This document shows, piece by piece, positions 1 through 8,812 of a stretch of DNA of 38,131 bases. Under the pieces are notes generated by a model. That model searched no databases. It was not told the DNA's origin and saw only the letters and a program-made list of their open reading frames with translations. Each line of letters starts with the position of its first letter. Position 1 is the first letter of the stretch. The position numbers and the translations under genes are program-made. This DNA is from Rhodospirillales bacterium Ga0074136 (GTDB lineage Bacteria > Pseudomonadota > Alphaproteobacteria > Acetobacterales > Acetobacteraceae), in contig LNEW01000217.1 in the NCBI GenBank assembly GCA_001464375.1, forward strand, positions 1 to 38,131, written 5' to 3'.

Positions 1-728
1 TCGCGCGCCAGTTCCACGCCCCAGGCGGTGAAGCCCGATCGCGAGACCAGGATGGGGATGCCCATGCGCACGGTCTTGATGACCATCTCCGAGGTCAGCC
101 GGCCCGTTGTGTAGAAGATCTTGTCGTCGGGTGTTTCGCGTTCGCGGAACATCCAGCCGGCGATCTTGTCCACCGCATTGTGGCGGCCGACATCCTCCAT
201 GTAGACGATGGGGTCGTCGCGCAGGCACAGCGCGCAGCCATGGATGGCGCCGGCTTCCAGATACAGCGTCGGCAGCGTGTTGATCCGATGCAGCAGGCGG
301 TACAGCCAGGATGTGCGCAGTTCTGTCTTGGCGAGGCTCACCTGCGCGAAGCCTTCCATCAGGTCACCGAAGGCCGTGCCCTGGGCGCAGCCGGAGGTCA
401 GCGTCTTCTTGCGTAGCTTCTCCTCGAAGTCGGTGCGCTCTGGCGTGCGCACGATGACCACGCCGAGGTCGTCGTCGTAGTCGACGCCGGTGACCACCGC
501 ATCGGGCTTCAACATGCCTTGGTTCAGCAGGTAGCCGAGCGCGAGGTCCTCCGGGCGGTCGAGGATGGTCATCATCGTCACGATCTCCTGCCCGTTCAGA
601 TACAGCGTGAGCGGGCGCTCGACGGTGACGGAGGTCTCGATGGGCTGGCCGGTGTGGTCGATGCCGGCGACGCGGCGCGTCAGGCGCGGATCGGTTGGGT
701 CGGGCTGGACGCGGAGCGGCTGTTCCAT
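1..728 (-). CDS. fdhD: FdhD, sulfur carrier/sulfurtransferase for formate dehydrogenase (3' end cut by window)
   Basis: FdhD passes sulfur from a cysteine desulfurase to the molybdenum cofactor and is needed for active formate dehydrogenase in the cytoplasm. The reading frame is open from an ATG at 728 to the window edge, about 242 codons, so only the last part of a protein of roughly 260-280 residues is missing. Visible family signatures are ERPLTLYLNG near the N-terminus, a cysteine segment TSGCAQGTAFGDLM in the place of the E. coli CGVCG loop, and EDVGRHNAVDKI followed by SRSGFTAWGVELA near the end. The start gives the sequence MEQPLRVQPDPTDPRLTRRV; no upstream in-frame start looks better. 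It lies 79 nt downstream of the C39-like protease gene and may be the last gene of that transcript or have its own promoter. No formate dehydrogenase genes are visible here. Confidence 0.9.
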   Translation of the reverse strand, partial: MEQPLRVQPDPTDPRLTRRVAGIDHTGQPIETSVTVERPLTLYLNGQEIVTMMTILDRPEDLALGYLLNQGMLKPDAVVTGVDYDDDLGVVIVRTPERTDFEEKLRKKTLTSGCAQGTAFGDLMEGFAQVSLAKTELRTSWLYRLLHRINTLPTLYLEAGAIHGCALCLRDDPIVYMEDVGRHNAVDKIAGWMFRERETPDDKIFYTTGRLTSEMVIKTVRMGIPILVSRSGFTAWGVELAR

Positions 729-807
729 GCGTCGCAGATGGGGGAAGGCGCGATGCGAGGCAAGCGGCGCGTCAGCCGCGGCGGGGCGGCGCGAGCACAG
801 CGGGGCG

Positions 808-1413
808 TCACGCGCCGGACAGCGCGATCCCGCGCCCTGCATAGAACCGTTCGAAGACGCCGACAGGCAGGCGAACATCCCGCTGCGCGGCCGCGCTGTC
901 GCCGGACGGGTTGTGCAGTCGCAACGCGCCGTCCTGCGCGCCGAATACCAGCACCAGATGCCCGCCGCGAGAAGGCGGGTCCTGCTCCGGCCTGCGGATG
1001 GAGGGATGCACGGAGGCAATGAACACCCCGCCATCGGCGACGCGTCCCGGGATGTCCCCCGCCGCGACATCCACGCTTACGCCGGCGCCGATGCCATGCG
1101 CCTCCCGCAGCCAGGCCGCTGCGGGCGCGTAGATCAGCCCGCGGATCGTACCGTCCGGCTGGGCCACATAGCCTCCGCGCGTGGTCAGTTCCCGCGCCAG
1201 GTCGAAGGCGCGCGGCGGGACGATGCCGCGCGCGGCGAGCGCCATGCGCAGGCACGCCACGCCGCAGAGGTGGTCGGCCCAGCGCGCATAGTCCGCGGCA
1301 CTCGCGGCACCGGAGCGCGGCCAGAGCGGATCATCCGCCGCCCGCAACGCGCCCGACAGGATATCGCCGATGCGCTCCGCCGATTCCCATTGCCCGAAAA
1401 AGGGCGGGATCAC
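808..1413 (-). CDS. C39-like (papain-fold) cysteine protease family protein
   Basis: The protein resembles the peptidase C39-like family. The putative catalytic cysteine is in HLCGVACLRMAL (about residue 50), the histidine in GGHLVLVFG, and the third catalytic position in HNPSGD. I place the start at a GTG at 1413, which overlaps the TGA of the creatininase gene in a GTGA junction and follows an AAGGGAAG ribosome binding site. An in-frame ATG at 1443 would add ten residues. No signal peptide or transporter domain is present, so it is not a bacteriocin-exporter type C39 protein. It is probably a free-standing hydrolase translationally coupled to the gene before it. The substrate is unknown, and the protease assignment rests on motif spacing alone. 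Confidence 0.7.
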   Translation of the reverse strand: MIPPFFGQWESAERIGDILSGALRAADDPLWPRSGAASAADYARWADHLCGVACLRMALAARGIVPPRAFDLARELTTRGGYVAQPDGTIRGLIYAPAAAWLREAHGIGAGVSVDVAAGDIPGRVADGGVFIASVHPSIRRPEQDPPSRGGHLVLVFGAQDGALRLHNPSGDSAAAQRDVRLPVGVFERFYAGRGIALSGA

Positions 1414-2207
1414 CGCTTCCCTTGCGCCCGCCCACGCGCCCACACGTCGTCCGGCGACGACCAGTTGGTGCTGTCACGCAATTCCTTCGCCAGCCCCTCG
1501 GCCATCGCCTCGAAAATGGCCTTGCCCTTTTCCGGCGTGGCCGCCCGCGCGTCGCCGCGCACGCCGGTCACGGGCGCGCGCTCGCTGAACGACCAGAAGC
1601 GGGACGACACCTGCTGCCCTGCGTCGAAATTCCCGGGCGAGACGGAATTGGCGATCTCATCGTGGCGCACCTGCGACGGGTCGAGGTGCAGCCACAGGCT
1701 CGTCTCCGCCTCGCAGGCGTGATGCATCGCCTTCTGCGCGGTCAGTGCCGCGGCGATGGCGGCGGGCGCGACCTTGGTGACCGTTGTGGTCAGCACCGGG
1801 ATGCCGAATTCATGCGCGAGCTCGCGCGCGCTGACCGCCAGCGGGTCGATGTTGCCGCCATGCGAATTGAACAGCATCACCTTCGAGAAGCCGTCGGCCA
1901 GCAGCGAGCGCACGATGCAGCGCAGCACCGCGGCGAAGGCCGCGTAGTCCAGGCTGATCGTGCCGCCAAAGGGGAAGTGATGCTCCGACAGCCCCAGCCA
2001 CATCGGCGGCGTGACCACCGCGGGCAGGTCGGCGCACAGCTCCGCCGCGCGGACGCTGACCGAATGGCCGATGAAGCTGTCGGTCCAGACCGGCAGATGC
2101 GGCCCATGCTGCTCGAGGCTCGCGACCGGCACCACCACAACCGCGTTGCGTTCGGCCAGCGCGCGCAGCTCCGGCGCGGTCAGGCGTTCCCAGCGGACTT
2201 CGGGCAT
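1410..2207 (-). CDS. Creatininase-family amidohydrolase
   Basis: This 265-residue protein belongs to the creatininase/creatinine amidohydrolase family, metal-dependent amidases that open cyclic amides. The metal-binding signature is clear: ASLEQHGPHLPVWTD near residue 30, the NSHGGN motif near residue 115, and a HACEAETS segment near residue 160. Length is normal. Its ATG shares one base with the stop of the AhpD-like gene before it (TGATG), and its stop overlaps the next gene's GTG start, so the three genes are probably translated together. The real substrate cannot be told: members include creatininase, the MftE peptidase and formamide hydrolases, and no mycofactocin or creatine genes are nearby. 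Confidence 0.85.
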   Translation of the reverse strand: MPEVRWERLTAPELRALAERNAVVVVPVASLEQHGPHLPVWTDSFIGHSVSVRAAELCADLPAVVTPPMWLGLSEHHFPFGGTISLDYAAFAAVLRCIVRSLLADGFSKVMLFNSHGGNIDPLAVSARELAHEFGIPVLTTTVTKVAPAAIAAALTAQKAMHHACEAETSLWLHLDPSQVRHDEIANSVSPGNFDAGQQVSSRFWSFSERAPVTGVRGDARAATPEKGKAIFEAMAEGLAKELRDSTNWSSPDDVWARGRAQGKR

Positions 2208-2773
2208 CAGCCTCTCCCCATGGCGTAGAATTCGTCGTTCGGGCGCAGGCTGGTCACGTTGGCCAGCCGGTTGGACATGCCGAAGAAGGCGGCGATGGCG
2301 GCGATGTCCCAGATCGCCTCGTCATCGAAGCCGGCGGCGCGCAGGGCGTCGTGGTCGGCATCGGAAACCTCGTTCGCGCGGTCGGTCACCTTCATGGCGA
2401 ATTCCAGCATCGCGCGCTGCTTGTCGCTGATGTCGGCCTTGCGCCAGTTCGCCACCACCTGGTCGGCGATCAGCGGGTTCTTCGCGCGGATCCGCAGGAT
2501 CGCACCATGCGCCACAACGCAATACTGGCACTGGTTGCGCGACGATACCGCGACGACGATCATCTCGCGCTCGGCCTTGGTCACGCCCTCCGCCTTGTCC
2601 ATCAGCGTGTCGTGATAGGCCATGAAGGCGCGGAATTCCGCCGGGCGATGCGCGAGCATCAGGAACACGTTCGGGATGAAGCCGGACTTCTCCTGCACCG
2701 CCAGGATGCGGGTGCGGATGTCCTCGGGCAGGGTAGCGATATCGGGGATGGGGGTACGGGCGATCGGCTTCAT
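2207..2773 (-). CDS. AhpD-like carboxymuconolactone decarboxylase family protein (peroxidase-related)
   Basis: The 188-residue protein has the AhpD/CMD fold signature: a redox CxxC with following histidine, NQCQYCVVAHG (about residues 80-90), preceded by EREMIVVAVSS. Such proteins reduce peroxides with a CxxC pair. It starts MKPIARTPIPDIATLPEDI and carries a GFIPNVFLML segment typical of the uncharacterised peroxidase-related subgroup. I chose the ATG at 2773 because the upstream in-frame extension lies within the end of ftsY. It begins 28 nt after the ftsY stop and shares one base with the following creatininase start, so it probably belongs to the dapF-mtaB-ftsY transcript. The physiological substrate is unknown. 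Confidence 0.85.
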   Translation of the reverse strand: MKPIARTPIPDIATLPEDIRTRILAVQEKSGFIPNVFLMLAHRPAEFRAFMAYHDTLMDKAEGVTKAEREMIVVAVSSRNQCQYCVVAHGAILRIRAKNPLIADQVVANWRKADISDKQRAMLEFAMKVTDRANEVSDADHDALRAAGFDDEAIWDIAAIAAFFGMSNRLANVTSLRPNDEFYAMGRG

Positions 2774-2801
2774 GGGCGCGACCTTCCGTCCGATGCGCGC
2801 G

Positions 2802-4022
2802 TCAGTCCAGCCCCAGCAGCCCGCGCGCGAAGTCCCGCGCCTCGAAGGGCCGCAGATCCTCGGCCTTCTCGCCGACGCCGACCACATGTACCGGCAGCGC
2901 GAATTCCTGTGCCAGCGCCACCACCACGCCGCCCTTGGCGGACCCGTCCAGCTTGGTCACGGCCAGGCCGGTGACATCGACCATCTCGCCGAACACCTTC
3001 ACCTGCTGCACGGCGTTCTGGCCGGTGGTGGCGTCCAGCACCAGAAGCACCGAATGCGGGGCCGTCTCGTCCACGCGGCGGATGATGCGCACGACCTTGC
3101 GCAGCTCCTCCATCAGCGCGGTCTTGTTGTGCAGGCGCCCGGCGGTGTCGATCAGCAGCACGTCCAACCCCTCGGCCCGGGCGGCGGTCAGCGCGTCGAA
3201 GGCCAGGCCCGCGGCATCGGCACCCGGCTTGGCGGGGGGGAAGAAGCGCGCGCCCGTGCGATCGGCCCAGACCTGCAGCTGTTCGACCGCGGCGGCGCGG
3301 AAGGTGTCGCCGGCGACGAAGCCGGCGCGCAGCCCCTGGTCGCGATACTGCTTGCCCAGCTTCGCGATGGTGGTGGTCTTGCCGGTACCGTTCACGCCCA
3401 CCACCAGAACGACATGCGGCGCGCGTCCGGCGTCGATCACCAGCGGCTTCGCGACGGGCGCCAGGATCGCGGCGATCTCCTCCGCGAGCGTCGCCTTCAC
3501 CTCCTCGTCCGTCACTTCCTTGCCGAAGCGCGTGCGGCGGAAGCCCTCGACGATGCGCGAGGACGCCGCGACGCCGAGGTCGGCGGCGATCAGCGTCTCC
3601 TCGAGCTCCTCGAGCGCGGCATCATCCAGCTTCCGCTTCGTGAAGATGGCGCTGACGCTGTCGGTGAGCTTCGCCGTCGAGCGCGACAGCCCGGCCTTGA
3701 GACGAGAAAACCAGCCCTGGCGGGCTGGCCCCTCGGCGATCGTCGGTGGGGCTTCCATCGGTGGAAGCTGCGCCGGGGGCGGCAGTTCCACCGGCGGGGC
3801 CTCGGCTGGAGGCTCCCGGAAGGGCGGCGGGGTTTCCGCCGGCCGGTCGGGGGTGGGGTCCTCGATCGGCGGCGGCGGCGCTGCGGGGGGTTCCGGGGGG
3901 CGTGGCGGCGCCTCGGGCGGTGGGGGCGCCTGGGGCGGGTCGTCCCGCTGTGGCTCGGGCCGGGGGCCGGGCTGCGCGGGGTCGCTGCCGCGCAGGCGGG
4001 ACCAGAGTTCGCGCAACGCCAT
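2802..4022 (-). CDS. ftsY: FtsY, signal recognition particle receptor
   Basis: FtsY is the membrane-associated GTPase that receives SRP-ribosome complexes and hands nascent inner-membrane proteins to the translocon. The 406-residue product has a proline- and glutamate-rich A region (about residues 15-95), then the N domain, then the G domain with GVNGTGKTTTIAK (about 209-221), the DTFRAAAVEQL segment, DTAGRLHNK, TKLDGSAKGG and a C-terminal GEKAEDLRPF. The ATG at 4022 overlaps the mtaB stop by one base. The A domain is unusually proline-rich with several polyproline runs and far less acidic than in E. coli. Gene order dapF-mtaB-ftsY is common in alphaproteobacteria. Confidence 0.96.
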   Translation of the reverse strand: MALRELWSRLRGSDPAQPGPRPEPQRDDPPQAPPPPEAPPRPPEPPAAPPPPIEDPTPDRPAETPPPFREPPAEAPPVELPPPAQLPPMEAPPTIAEGPARQGWFSRLKAGLSRSTAKLTDSVSAIFTKRKLDDAALEELEETLIAADLGVAASSRIVEGFRRTRFGKEVTDEEVKATLAEEIAAILAPVAKPLVIDAGRAPHVVLVVGVNGTGKTTTIAKLGKQYRDQGLRAGFVAGDTFRAAAVEQLQVWADRTGARFFPPAKPGADAAGLAFDALTAARAEGLDVLLIDTAGRLHNKTALMEELRKVVRIIRRVDETAPHSVLLVLDATTGQNAVQQVKVFGEMVDVTGLAVTKLDGSAKGGVVVALAQEFALPVHVVGVGEKAEDLRPFEARDFARGLLGLD

Positions 4023-5338
4023 CAGGCGGCCTCCGCCAGCAGCGTGTCGTGCGCTGCCGCCGTCACGCGCAGGCGGCGGATCTCGCCCGGCTGCGCGAGG
4101 CCGCGCGCCAGGCGTAGCGGGGCGAAGTGGGTGGTGTGGCCACGGTCGGCATGTTCGAAAAGCACGTCTTCCTCCTGTCCGATGCGCGCGGTGAACAGCC
4201 GCGCTGCTGCCTTGGCCCCGGCTTCGCGCAGGCGCGCGGCCCGTTCGCGGCGGACCGGCACAGGCACCTGCGGCATGCGGGCCGCAGGCGTATCGGGACG
4301 TTCGGAATAGGGGAACACATGCAGGAAGGAGAGGTTGCACGCCTCGACCAGCGAGAGTGTGTCGGCGAATTGCGCCTCGGTCTCGGTCGGGAAGCCGGCG
4401 ATCAGGTCGGCACCGAAGACGATGTCCGGGCGCAGGCGGCGCGCGCGTTCGGCCAGCGCGATGGCATCGGCGCGCAGATGCCGCCGCTTCATGCGCTTCA
4501 GGATCATGTCCGACCCATGCTGCAGCGACAGGTGCAGATGCGGCATCAGCCGTGGTTCCTCGGCCACCAGGCGCCAAAGGTCCTCGTCGACCTCGACCGG
4601 GTCGAGCGACGAGAGCCGCAGCCGCGGCAGGTCCGGCACCAGCGCGAGCAGGCGGCGCACCATCTGGCCGAGGCCCGGCCGCCCCGGCAGGTCCGGCCCA
4701 TAGGAGGTGATGTCCACGCCGGTCAGCACGACCTCGCGATACCCCGCCGCCACCAGCGCGCGCACCTGCTCCACGATCACGCCGATCGGCACCGACCGCG
4801 ACGGTCCGCGGCCGAAGGGGATGACGCAGAAGGTGCAGCGGTGGTCGCAGCCCTGCTGCACCTGGACGAAGGCACGCGCGCGGCCGGCGAATTCGGTCAC
4901 CAGGTGGGCGGCGGTCTCGGTCGCGGCCATGATGTCGCTGACCGGGGCAGGCGGGGCGTCCAGCGTCGCCCAGGTCTCGGGCCGCAGCTTGTCGGCATTG
5001 CCGATCACGCGCTCGACGCCGGGGATGGCGGTCCACTTTTCCGGTGCGATCTGCGCCGCACAGCCGGTGACGATGATGCGCGCGCCGGGGTTGTCGCGAT
5101 GCGCGCGGCGGATCGCCTGGCGGGCCTGCCGCTCGGCCTCGGCGGTGACGGCGCAGGTGTTCACCACGATGGTGCTGGCCTGGCGGGAATGGCTTGCGTC
5201 GCCCGGAAGGGCGCAGGATACGTCCCCGGGAAGGGCGCGGGATGCGTCACCCGCGAGGGCGCGGGTCGCCAACTCGCGCATCGCCTCGGACTCATACGTG
5301 TTGAGCCGGCAGCCGAAGGTCAGGACCTCGACCGTCAT
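4022..5338 (-). CDS. mtaB: MtaB, tRNA t6A37 methylthiotransferase (radical SAM)
   Basis: MtaB adds a methylthio group to N6-threonylcarbamoyladenosine at position 37 of tRNAs reading ANN codons. The 438-residue protein shows the N-terminal UPF0004 domain with its three cluster cysteines (FGCRLN, VNTCAVT, TGCAAQ), the radical SAM motif GCDHRCTFC near residue 175, and the [12 protein letters not shown] segment typical of methylthiotransferases. A C-terminal TRAM-like domain follows. The ATG at 5338 overlaps the dapF stop in an ATGA junction. The oddity is an insertion at about residues 24-47 made of three eight-residue repeats ([24 protein letters not shown]), encoded by a 24-bp tandem repeat between the first and second cluster cysteines. 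Confidence 0.93.
   Translation of the reverse strand: MTVEVLTFGCRLNTYESEAMRELATRALAGDASRALPGDVSCALPGDASHSRQASTIVVNTCAVTAEAERQARQAIRRAHRDNPGARIIVTGCAAQIAPEKWTAIPGVERVIGNADKLRPETWATLDAPPAPVSDIMAATETAAHLVTEFAGRARAFVQVQQGCDHRCTFCVIPFGRGPSRSVPIGVIVEQVRALVAAGYREVVLTGVDITSYGPDLPGRPGLGQMVRRLLALVPDLPRLRLSSLDPVEVDEDLWRLVAEEPRLMPHLHLSLQHGSDMILKRMKRRHLRADAIALAERARRLRPDIVFGADLIAGFPTETEAQFADTLSLVEACNLSFLHVFPYSERPDTPAARMPQVPVPVRRERAARLREAGAKAAARLFTARIGQEEDVLFEHADRGHTTHFAPLRLARGLAQPGEIRRLRVTAAAHDTLLAEAA
5196..5267. repeat. Three-copy 24-bp tandem repeat inside mtaB
   Basis: Three consecutive 24-bp units (5196-5219, 5220-5243, 5244-5267) share the pattern gcgtc-n-ccg-n-aagggcgc-gggat with a few substitutions. 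The unit length is a multiple of three, so the frame of mtaB stays open and eight residues are added per copy. Confidence 0.85.
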
Positions 5339-6165
5339 GGTGCGAAGGCATCCAGGTCCAGCGTGCCGGTGAAGGCGGTGGCGACCGGGCCGGTCATCAG
5401 CACATGCCCGTCGGCCTCTCGCCAGTCTATCAGCAGGTCGCCGCCGGGCATCGACACAGTGGCGCGCCGGCCGGTGAGGCCGCGGCGCGCCGCGTTGACG
5501 ATGGTGGCGCAGGCGCCCGACCCGCAGGCCAAAGTCATGCCGGCACCGCGTTCCCACATGACCAGGCGGATATGGTCGGCCGAGAGCACCTGCGCGAAGC
5601 CGATATTCGCCCGGTCGGGGAAGATCGGGTCGTTTTCCAGGGCTGGGCCCAGCGTCGCGACATCCAGCTTGGCAAGGTCCTTCACGAAGAAGGTCGCATG
5701 CGGGTTGCCCATCGAGCATGCCGCAGGGTCCGCGACGGGGCCGAGCGACACGGGCAGATGCAGCGTGTCCGTCGCGTGGGCCAGCGGCACGTCGTCCCAG
5801 TTCAGCCGGGCGGGGCCCATGTCGGCGCGCCAAAGGCCACCCGGCAGGCGTTCCACCGGCAGGTCGCCGGCGATGGTGCGCACCACCACCCGGTCGGTGC
5901 CGCCTTCGTCCGCCACCAGGGAAGCGACGCAGCGCGTCGCATTGCCGCAGGCGCCGGCCTCCGAGCCATCGGGGTTGCGGATGCGCATGAACACGTCGGC
6001 GCCGGCGGGCGGCGGTTCCAGCACGATGATCTGGTCGCAACCGACGCCGGCATGCCGGTCGGCGATGGCGGCGGCGCGGGCGGCCGTGATGGGCAGCGCG
6101 GCGGCGCGTGCGTCCAGCACGACGAAGTCGTTGCCCAGGCCGTGCATCTTGCGGAAGGGAACCAT
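5335..6165 (-). CDS. dapF: DapF, diaminopimelate epimerase
   Basis: DapF interconverts LL- and meso-diaminopimelate, giving the precursor for peptidoglycan and lysine. Both catalytic cysteines are visible, in GACGNATRC and LACGSGACA, as are the HGLGNDFVV start motif and the SMGNPHA segment. I place the start at the ATG at 6165, which gives [14 protein letters not shown], the usual beginning of the family; an ATG at 6177 would add MRSI. On the coding strand TATATG sits at 6180-6175 with a weak TTCCGG 17 nt upstream, so a nearly leaderless message starting at the 6165 ATG is possible. The stop overlaps the mtaB start in an ATGA junction. Confidence 0.94.
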   Translation of the reverse strand: MVPFRKMHGLGNDFVVLDARAAALPITAARAAAIADRHAGVGCDQIIVLEPPPAGADVFMRIRNPDGSEAGACGNATRCVASLVADEGGTDRVVVRTIAGDLPVERLPGGLWRADMGPARLNWDDVPLAHATDTLHLPVSLGPVADPAACSMGNPHATFFVKDLAKLDVATLGPALENDPIFPDRANIGFAQVLSADHIRLVMWERGAGMTLACGSGACATIVNAARRGLTGRRATVSMPGGDLLIDWREADGHVLMTGPVATAFTGTLDLDAFAP

Positions 6166-6227
6166 GATGCTGCGCATATAGAGCGGCCGGGGCGCCGCCG
6201 GAACCCGCCGCGCGCGGGGCGGGTCCG

Positions 6228-6869
6228 TCAGCCGTTCAGCAGGCGGTCGATCTCGACCTGCGCCAGGTCCGGGCCGGCGGTCGCGGTATCCGCGACGGTC
6301 GCCTCGTGGCCGACCACCTCCAGCCGCGGCGTGGCGGCGGGGGTCCCGGGCATCAGCCCCTCCAGCATCGTCTCGACCTGCTGCAATTGCTTGATGGCAC
6401 GGCGGATGCGCTGGCCAGTCAGGTCCTGGAAGGAACAGGCCTGGAAGATGGTGTTCACGCGTTCGGTCAGGGCGGCGATGGAGTCCGCGTCGCGCCCGCC
6501 GCCATCGAGCCAGGTCTGGATCGCCTCGGCCGCTTCCATGATGGTGTCGGCCGCGGCCTCGGTCGCCTGGACCACGGCTTCGAGCTCAAGCCCGGAATTG
6601 CGCGCGCCGGAGACCGGGATGGCAATGAGCCGGGCGATCTGCGCATGCACCTCGGCGATCCGGGCGGTGATGGCGTCCTCGCTCATGCCCATGAGCTGGA
6701 CGGAGGCGGCGACCTCGGCGCTCAGTTCGGCGATGCGGCGGTCCACGAAGGCGCGCAGGGCGGCGAAATGGGGCGCGAGGGCCTGGTCGAGGGCCAGGTC
6801 CGGGCGGTCGGTCACGGTGTCCAAGGGCGGGCGGCCTTCTGTCCGGTCGGCGATCGGGGGAGGTAACAC
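6228..6869 (-). CDS. CheZ-like protein phosphatase
   Basis: The predicted product is about 213 residues, mostly helical, and carries [13 protein letters not shown]. This is the CheZ signature in which the aspartate and glutamine act in dephosphorylating CheY-P. A helical region with long alanine/glutamate runs precedes it, and the C-terminus ends in a short IDRLLNG peptide, as expected for a CheY-docking tail. The start is uncertain: I use a GTG at 6869, since the frame stays open far upstream through rpmI and rplT on the other strand and has no reliable start there. Another GTG lies at 6815. No other chemotaxis gene is in the window, so it could act on a different response regulator. Confidence 0.72.
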   Translation of the reverse strand: MLPPPIADRTEGRPPLDTVTDRPDLALDQALAPHFAALRAFVDRRIAELSAEVAASVQLMGMSEDAITARIAEVHAQIARLIAIPVSGARNSGLELEAVVQATEAAADTIMEAAEAIQTWLDGGGRDADSIAALTERVNTIFQACSFQDLTGQRIRRAIKQLQQVETMLEGLMPGTPAATPRLEVVGHEATVADTATAGPDLAQVEIDRLLNG

Positions 6870-6899
6870 CGGACAGGATGAAGGCTCCGTTGCTGCCCC

Positions 6900-6928
6900 T
6901 TGCTCCCGCCGGCGCCCGCCGCTATACG
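6900..6928 (+). promoter_or_regulatory. Probable sigma-70 promoter for rpmI-rplT
   Basis: TTGCTC (6900-6905) and TATACG (6923-6928) are separated by exactly 17 bp. The implied leader is about 115 nt and GC-rich, with a small hairpin (GCCGCA/TGCGGC, 6984-6998). Whether the leader is regulated by L20, as in some other bacteria, cannot be judged from the sequence. Confidence 0.5.
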
Positions 6929-7049
6929 CCCGCCTCCCGCGTCGTGGCCCCCTGGACATGCCCGGCCGGGAACACGCGTCCCCGCCGCATGGTGCGGCCC
7001 CGGTCTCCGGGCGCAAGGCGGGACGTGGCATCCCCACAAGGAGGGCCAA

Positions 7050-7256
7050 ATGTCCAAGATGAAGACGAAGTCGAGCGTGAAGAAGCGCTTCCGACTGACC
7101 GCGACCGGCAAGGTCAAGGCGGGCGCTGGCAACAAGCGCCACATGCTGACCGCCAAGACCAACAAGATGAAGCGGCAGAACCGCGGCATGTCCGTGATGG
7201 ACAAGCAGGACGGCGATACCGTGAAGCAGTGGCTGCCCTATGGGCTGAGCCGGTAA
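7050..7256 (+). CDS. rpmI: 50S ribosomal protein bL35
   Basis: bL35 is a small basic protein of the large ribosomal subunit. The 68-residue product starts [20 protein letters not shown] and has the family's [15 protein letters not shown] core. An AAGGAGGG ribosome binding site lies at 7038-7045, fixing the ATG at 7050; the longer frame upstream is not the real start. It is followed 15 nt later by rplT, as in most bacteria. Unlike the common infC-rpmI-rplT arrangement, there is no infC upstream, where a divergent cheZ-like gene sits. Confidence 0.96.
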   Translation: MSKMKTKSSVKKRFRLTATGKVKAGAGNKRHMLTAKTNKMKRQNRGMSVMDKQDGDTVKQWLPYGLSR

Positions 7257-7271
7257 AGAAGGGGACGCACC

Positions 7272-7628
7272 ATGGCTCGTGTAAAGCGCGGCGTCACCAA
7301 GCACGCCCGGCACAAGAAGGTCCTGAAGCTCGCGGAGGGCTATGTCGGCCGGTCGTCGACCGCCTATCGCCCGGCGCTCCAGCGGGTCGAGAAGGCGCTG
7401 CAATACGCCTATCGCGACCGCCGCAACAAGAAGCGCGAATTCCGCGGGTTGTGGATCCAGCGCATCAACGCGGCGGTGCGCGAGCACGGCCTGACCTATT
7501 CCCGCTTCATGGCGGGCATCAAGGCGGCCGGGATCGAGATCGACCGCAAGGTGATGGCGGCCCTGGCCTTCGACGAACCGGCGGCCTTCGCGGCGCTGGT
7601 CGAGCAGGCCAAGGCGAAGCTCGCCTGA
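7272..7628 (+). CDS. rplT: 50S ribosomal protein bL20
   Basis: bL20 binds 23S rRNA early in large-subunit assembly. The 118-residue protein has the typical [19 protein letters not shown] start, the [24 protein letters not shown] core, and normal length. An AGAAGGGGA ribosome binding site precedes the ATG. It forms an operon with rpmI; two hairpins separate it from pheS. Confidence 0.97.
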   Translation: MARVKRGVTKHARHKKVLKLAEGYVGRSSTAYRPALQRVEKALQYAYRDRRNKKREFRGLWIQRINAAVREHGLTYSRFMAGIKAAGIEIDRKVMAALAFDEPAAFAALVEQAKAKLA

Positions 7629-7634
7629 AGCCGT

Positions 7635-7658
7635 CGGCGCGGGGGTTCCCCTGCGCCG
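7635..7658 (+). terminator. Hairpin 1 after rplT
   Basis: CGGCGC and GCGCCG arms enclose a G-U pair and further GGGG/CCCC pairing, giving a very stable stem 7 nt after the rplT stop. No U-run follows, so it may be an RNA 3'-end stabiliser or a pause site rather than a complete terminator. Confidence 0.5.
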
Positions 7659-7674
7659 GTTCAGCGTTTAGCAG

Positions 7675-7708
7675 AGGGCCGCTTCCCGGTGACGGGGCGC
7701 GGCCCTTT
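7675..7708 (+). terminator. Hairpin 2 before pheS, terminator- or attenuator-like
   Basis: AGGGCCGC (7675-7682) pairs with GCGGCCCT (7699-7706) and is followed by a short T run. It sits 15 nt before the first pheS ATG. This could terminate part of the rpmI-rplT transcripts or act as an attenuator; no phenylalanine-rich leader peptide is visible. Confidence 0.5.
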
Positions 7709-7722
7709 CGCGTGTTCCGGAC

Positions 7723-8811
7723 ATGGTGCCAATGACCGACGACCTCGCTTCCCTGCAGGCCGAGACCGAGGCGGCGCTGGCTGCCGCGAGCGACCTGCGC
7801 GCGCTGGACACGGTGCGCGTGGCCGTGATGGGCAAGTCCGGCAGCCTGTCCGGGCTGCTCAAGGGCCTCGGCGCCGTGGCGCCCGACCAGCGCAAGGACC
7901 GCGGCGCCGCGCTGAACCGCCTGAAGGGCACGATCGAGGCCGCCATCGAGGCACGGCGTCTGGTGCTGGATGCCGCGGCGCTCGATGCCCGCCTGGCAGC
8001 CGAACGCATGGACGTGACCCTCCCGCCGCGGCCCTTCGCCCCCGCCACAGCGGCCGAGGGCGGCATCCACCCGATCGCGCGCACCATGGAGGAACTCACC
8101 GCCCTGTTCGGCGCCATGGGCTTCGCTGTCGCGGAAGGCCCGGACATCGAGGGTGACTGGTTCAATTTCGGCGCGCTGAACATTCCCGACCATCATCCGG
8201 CACGGCAGGATCACGACACGTTCTACCTGCCCGAGGTCAACGGGCGCCGCCCGGTCCTGCGCACACACACCAGCCCCGTGCAGATCCGCACCATGATCGC
8301 GCAGGAACCACCCATCCGCGTGATCGTCCCGGGCCGCACCTATCGCGCCGACCACGACGCCACGCATTCGCCGATGTTCCACCAGGTCGAGGGCCTCGTG
8401 ATCGACCGTGGCATCACGCTGGGGCACCTCAAGGGCTGCCTGATCGACTTCCTGCGCGCCTTCTTCGACATCTCCGACCTGCCGGTGCGCTTCCGGTCAT
8501 CGTATTTCCCCTTCACCGAGCCCTCCATGGAAGTCGATATCGGCTGGTCGAAGAAGACCGGCGAACTCGGCAAGGGCGGCGATTGGCTGGAGATCCTGGG
8601 CTCCGGCATGGTGCACCCGAAGGTGCTGGCCAACTGCGGCATCGACCCGCGCGAATGGCAGGGCTTCGCCTTCGGCATGGGGATCGAGCGCATCACCATG
8701 CTCAAGCACGGCATCCCCGATCTGCGCCCCTTCTACGAGGCCGATATCCGTTGGCTGCGGCACTACGCGGCCGATCCGCTGGCGCCGGCCACGCTGCACG
8801 AGGGGGTGTGA
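7723..8811 (+). CDS. pheS: Phenylalanine-tRNA ligase alpha subunit
   Basis: PheS is the catalytic subunit of the alpha2-beta2 enzyme that charges tRNA-Phe. The product has the N-terminal coiled coil (about residues 1-90) and the class II core with [25 protein letters not shown] (motif 2 region), [11 protein letters not shown], and the motif 3 segment [14 protein letters not shown]. Length is normal at 362 residues. Two ATGs are close together (7723 and 7732); [16 protein letters not shown] from 7732 also fits the family. It is followed by pheT after a 143-nt spacer, unusually long for this pair. Confidence 0.96.
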   Translation: MVPMTDDLASLQAETEAALAAASDLRALDTVRVAVMGKSGSLSGLLKGLGAVAPDQRKDRGAALNRLKGTIEAAIEARRLVLDAAALDARLAAERMDVTLPPRPFAPATAAEGGIHPIARTMEELTALFGAMGFAVAEGPDIEGDWFNFGALNIPDHHPARQDHDTFYLPEVNGRRPVLRTHTSPVQIRTMIAQEPPIRVIVPGRTYRADHDATHSPMFHQVEGLVIDRGITLGHLKGCLIDFLRAFFDISDLPVRFRSSYFPFTEPSMEVDIGWSKKTGELGKGGDWLEILGSGMVHPKVLANCGIDPREWQGFAFGMGIERITMLKHGIPDLRPFYEADIRWLRHYAADPLAPATLHEGV

Positions 8812-8812
8812 G

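Noticed and set aside
680-1722. Long overlapping frames on both strands over the fdhD, protease and creatininase region
   Set aside because: They are GC-driven shadows rich in arginine and alanine; only the minus-strand frames show family motifs.
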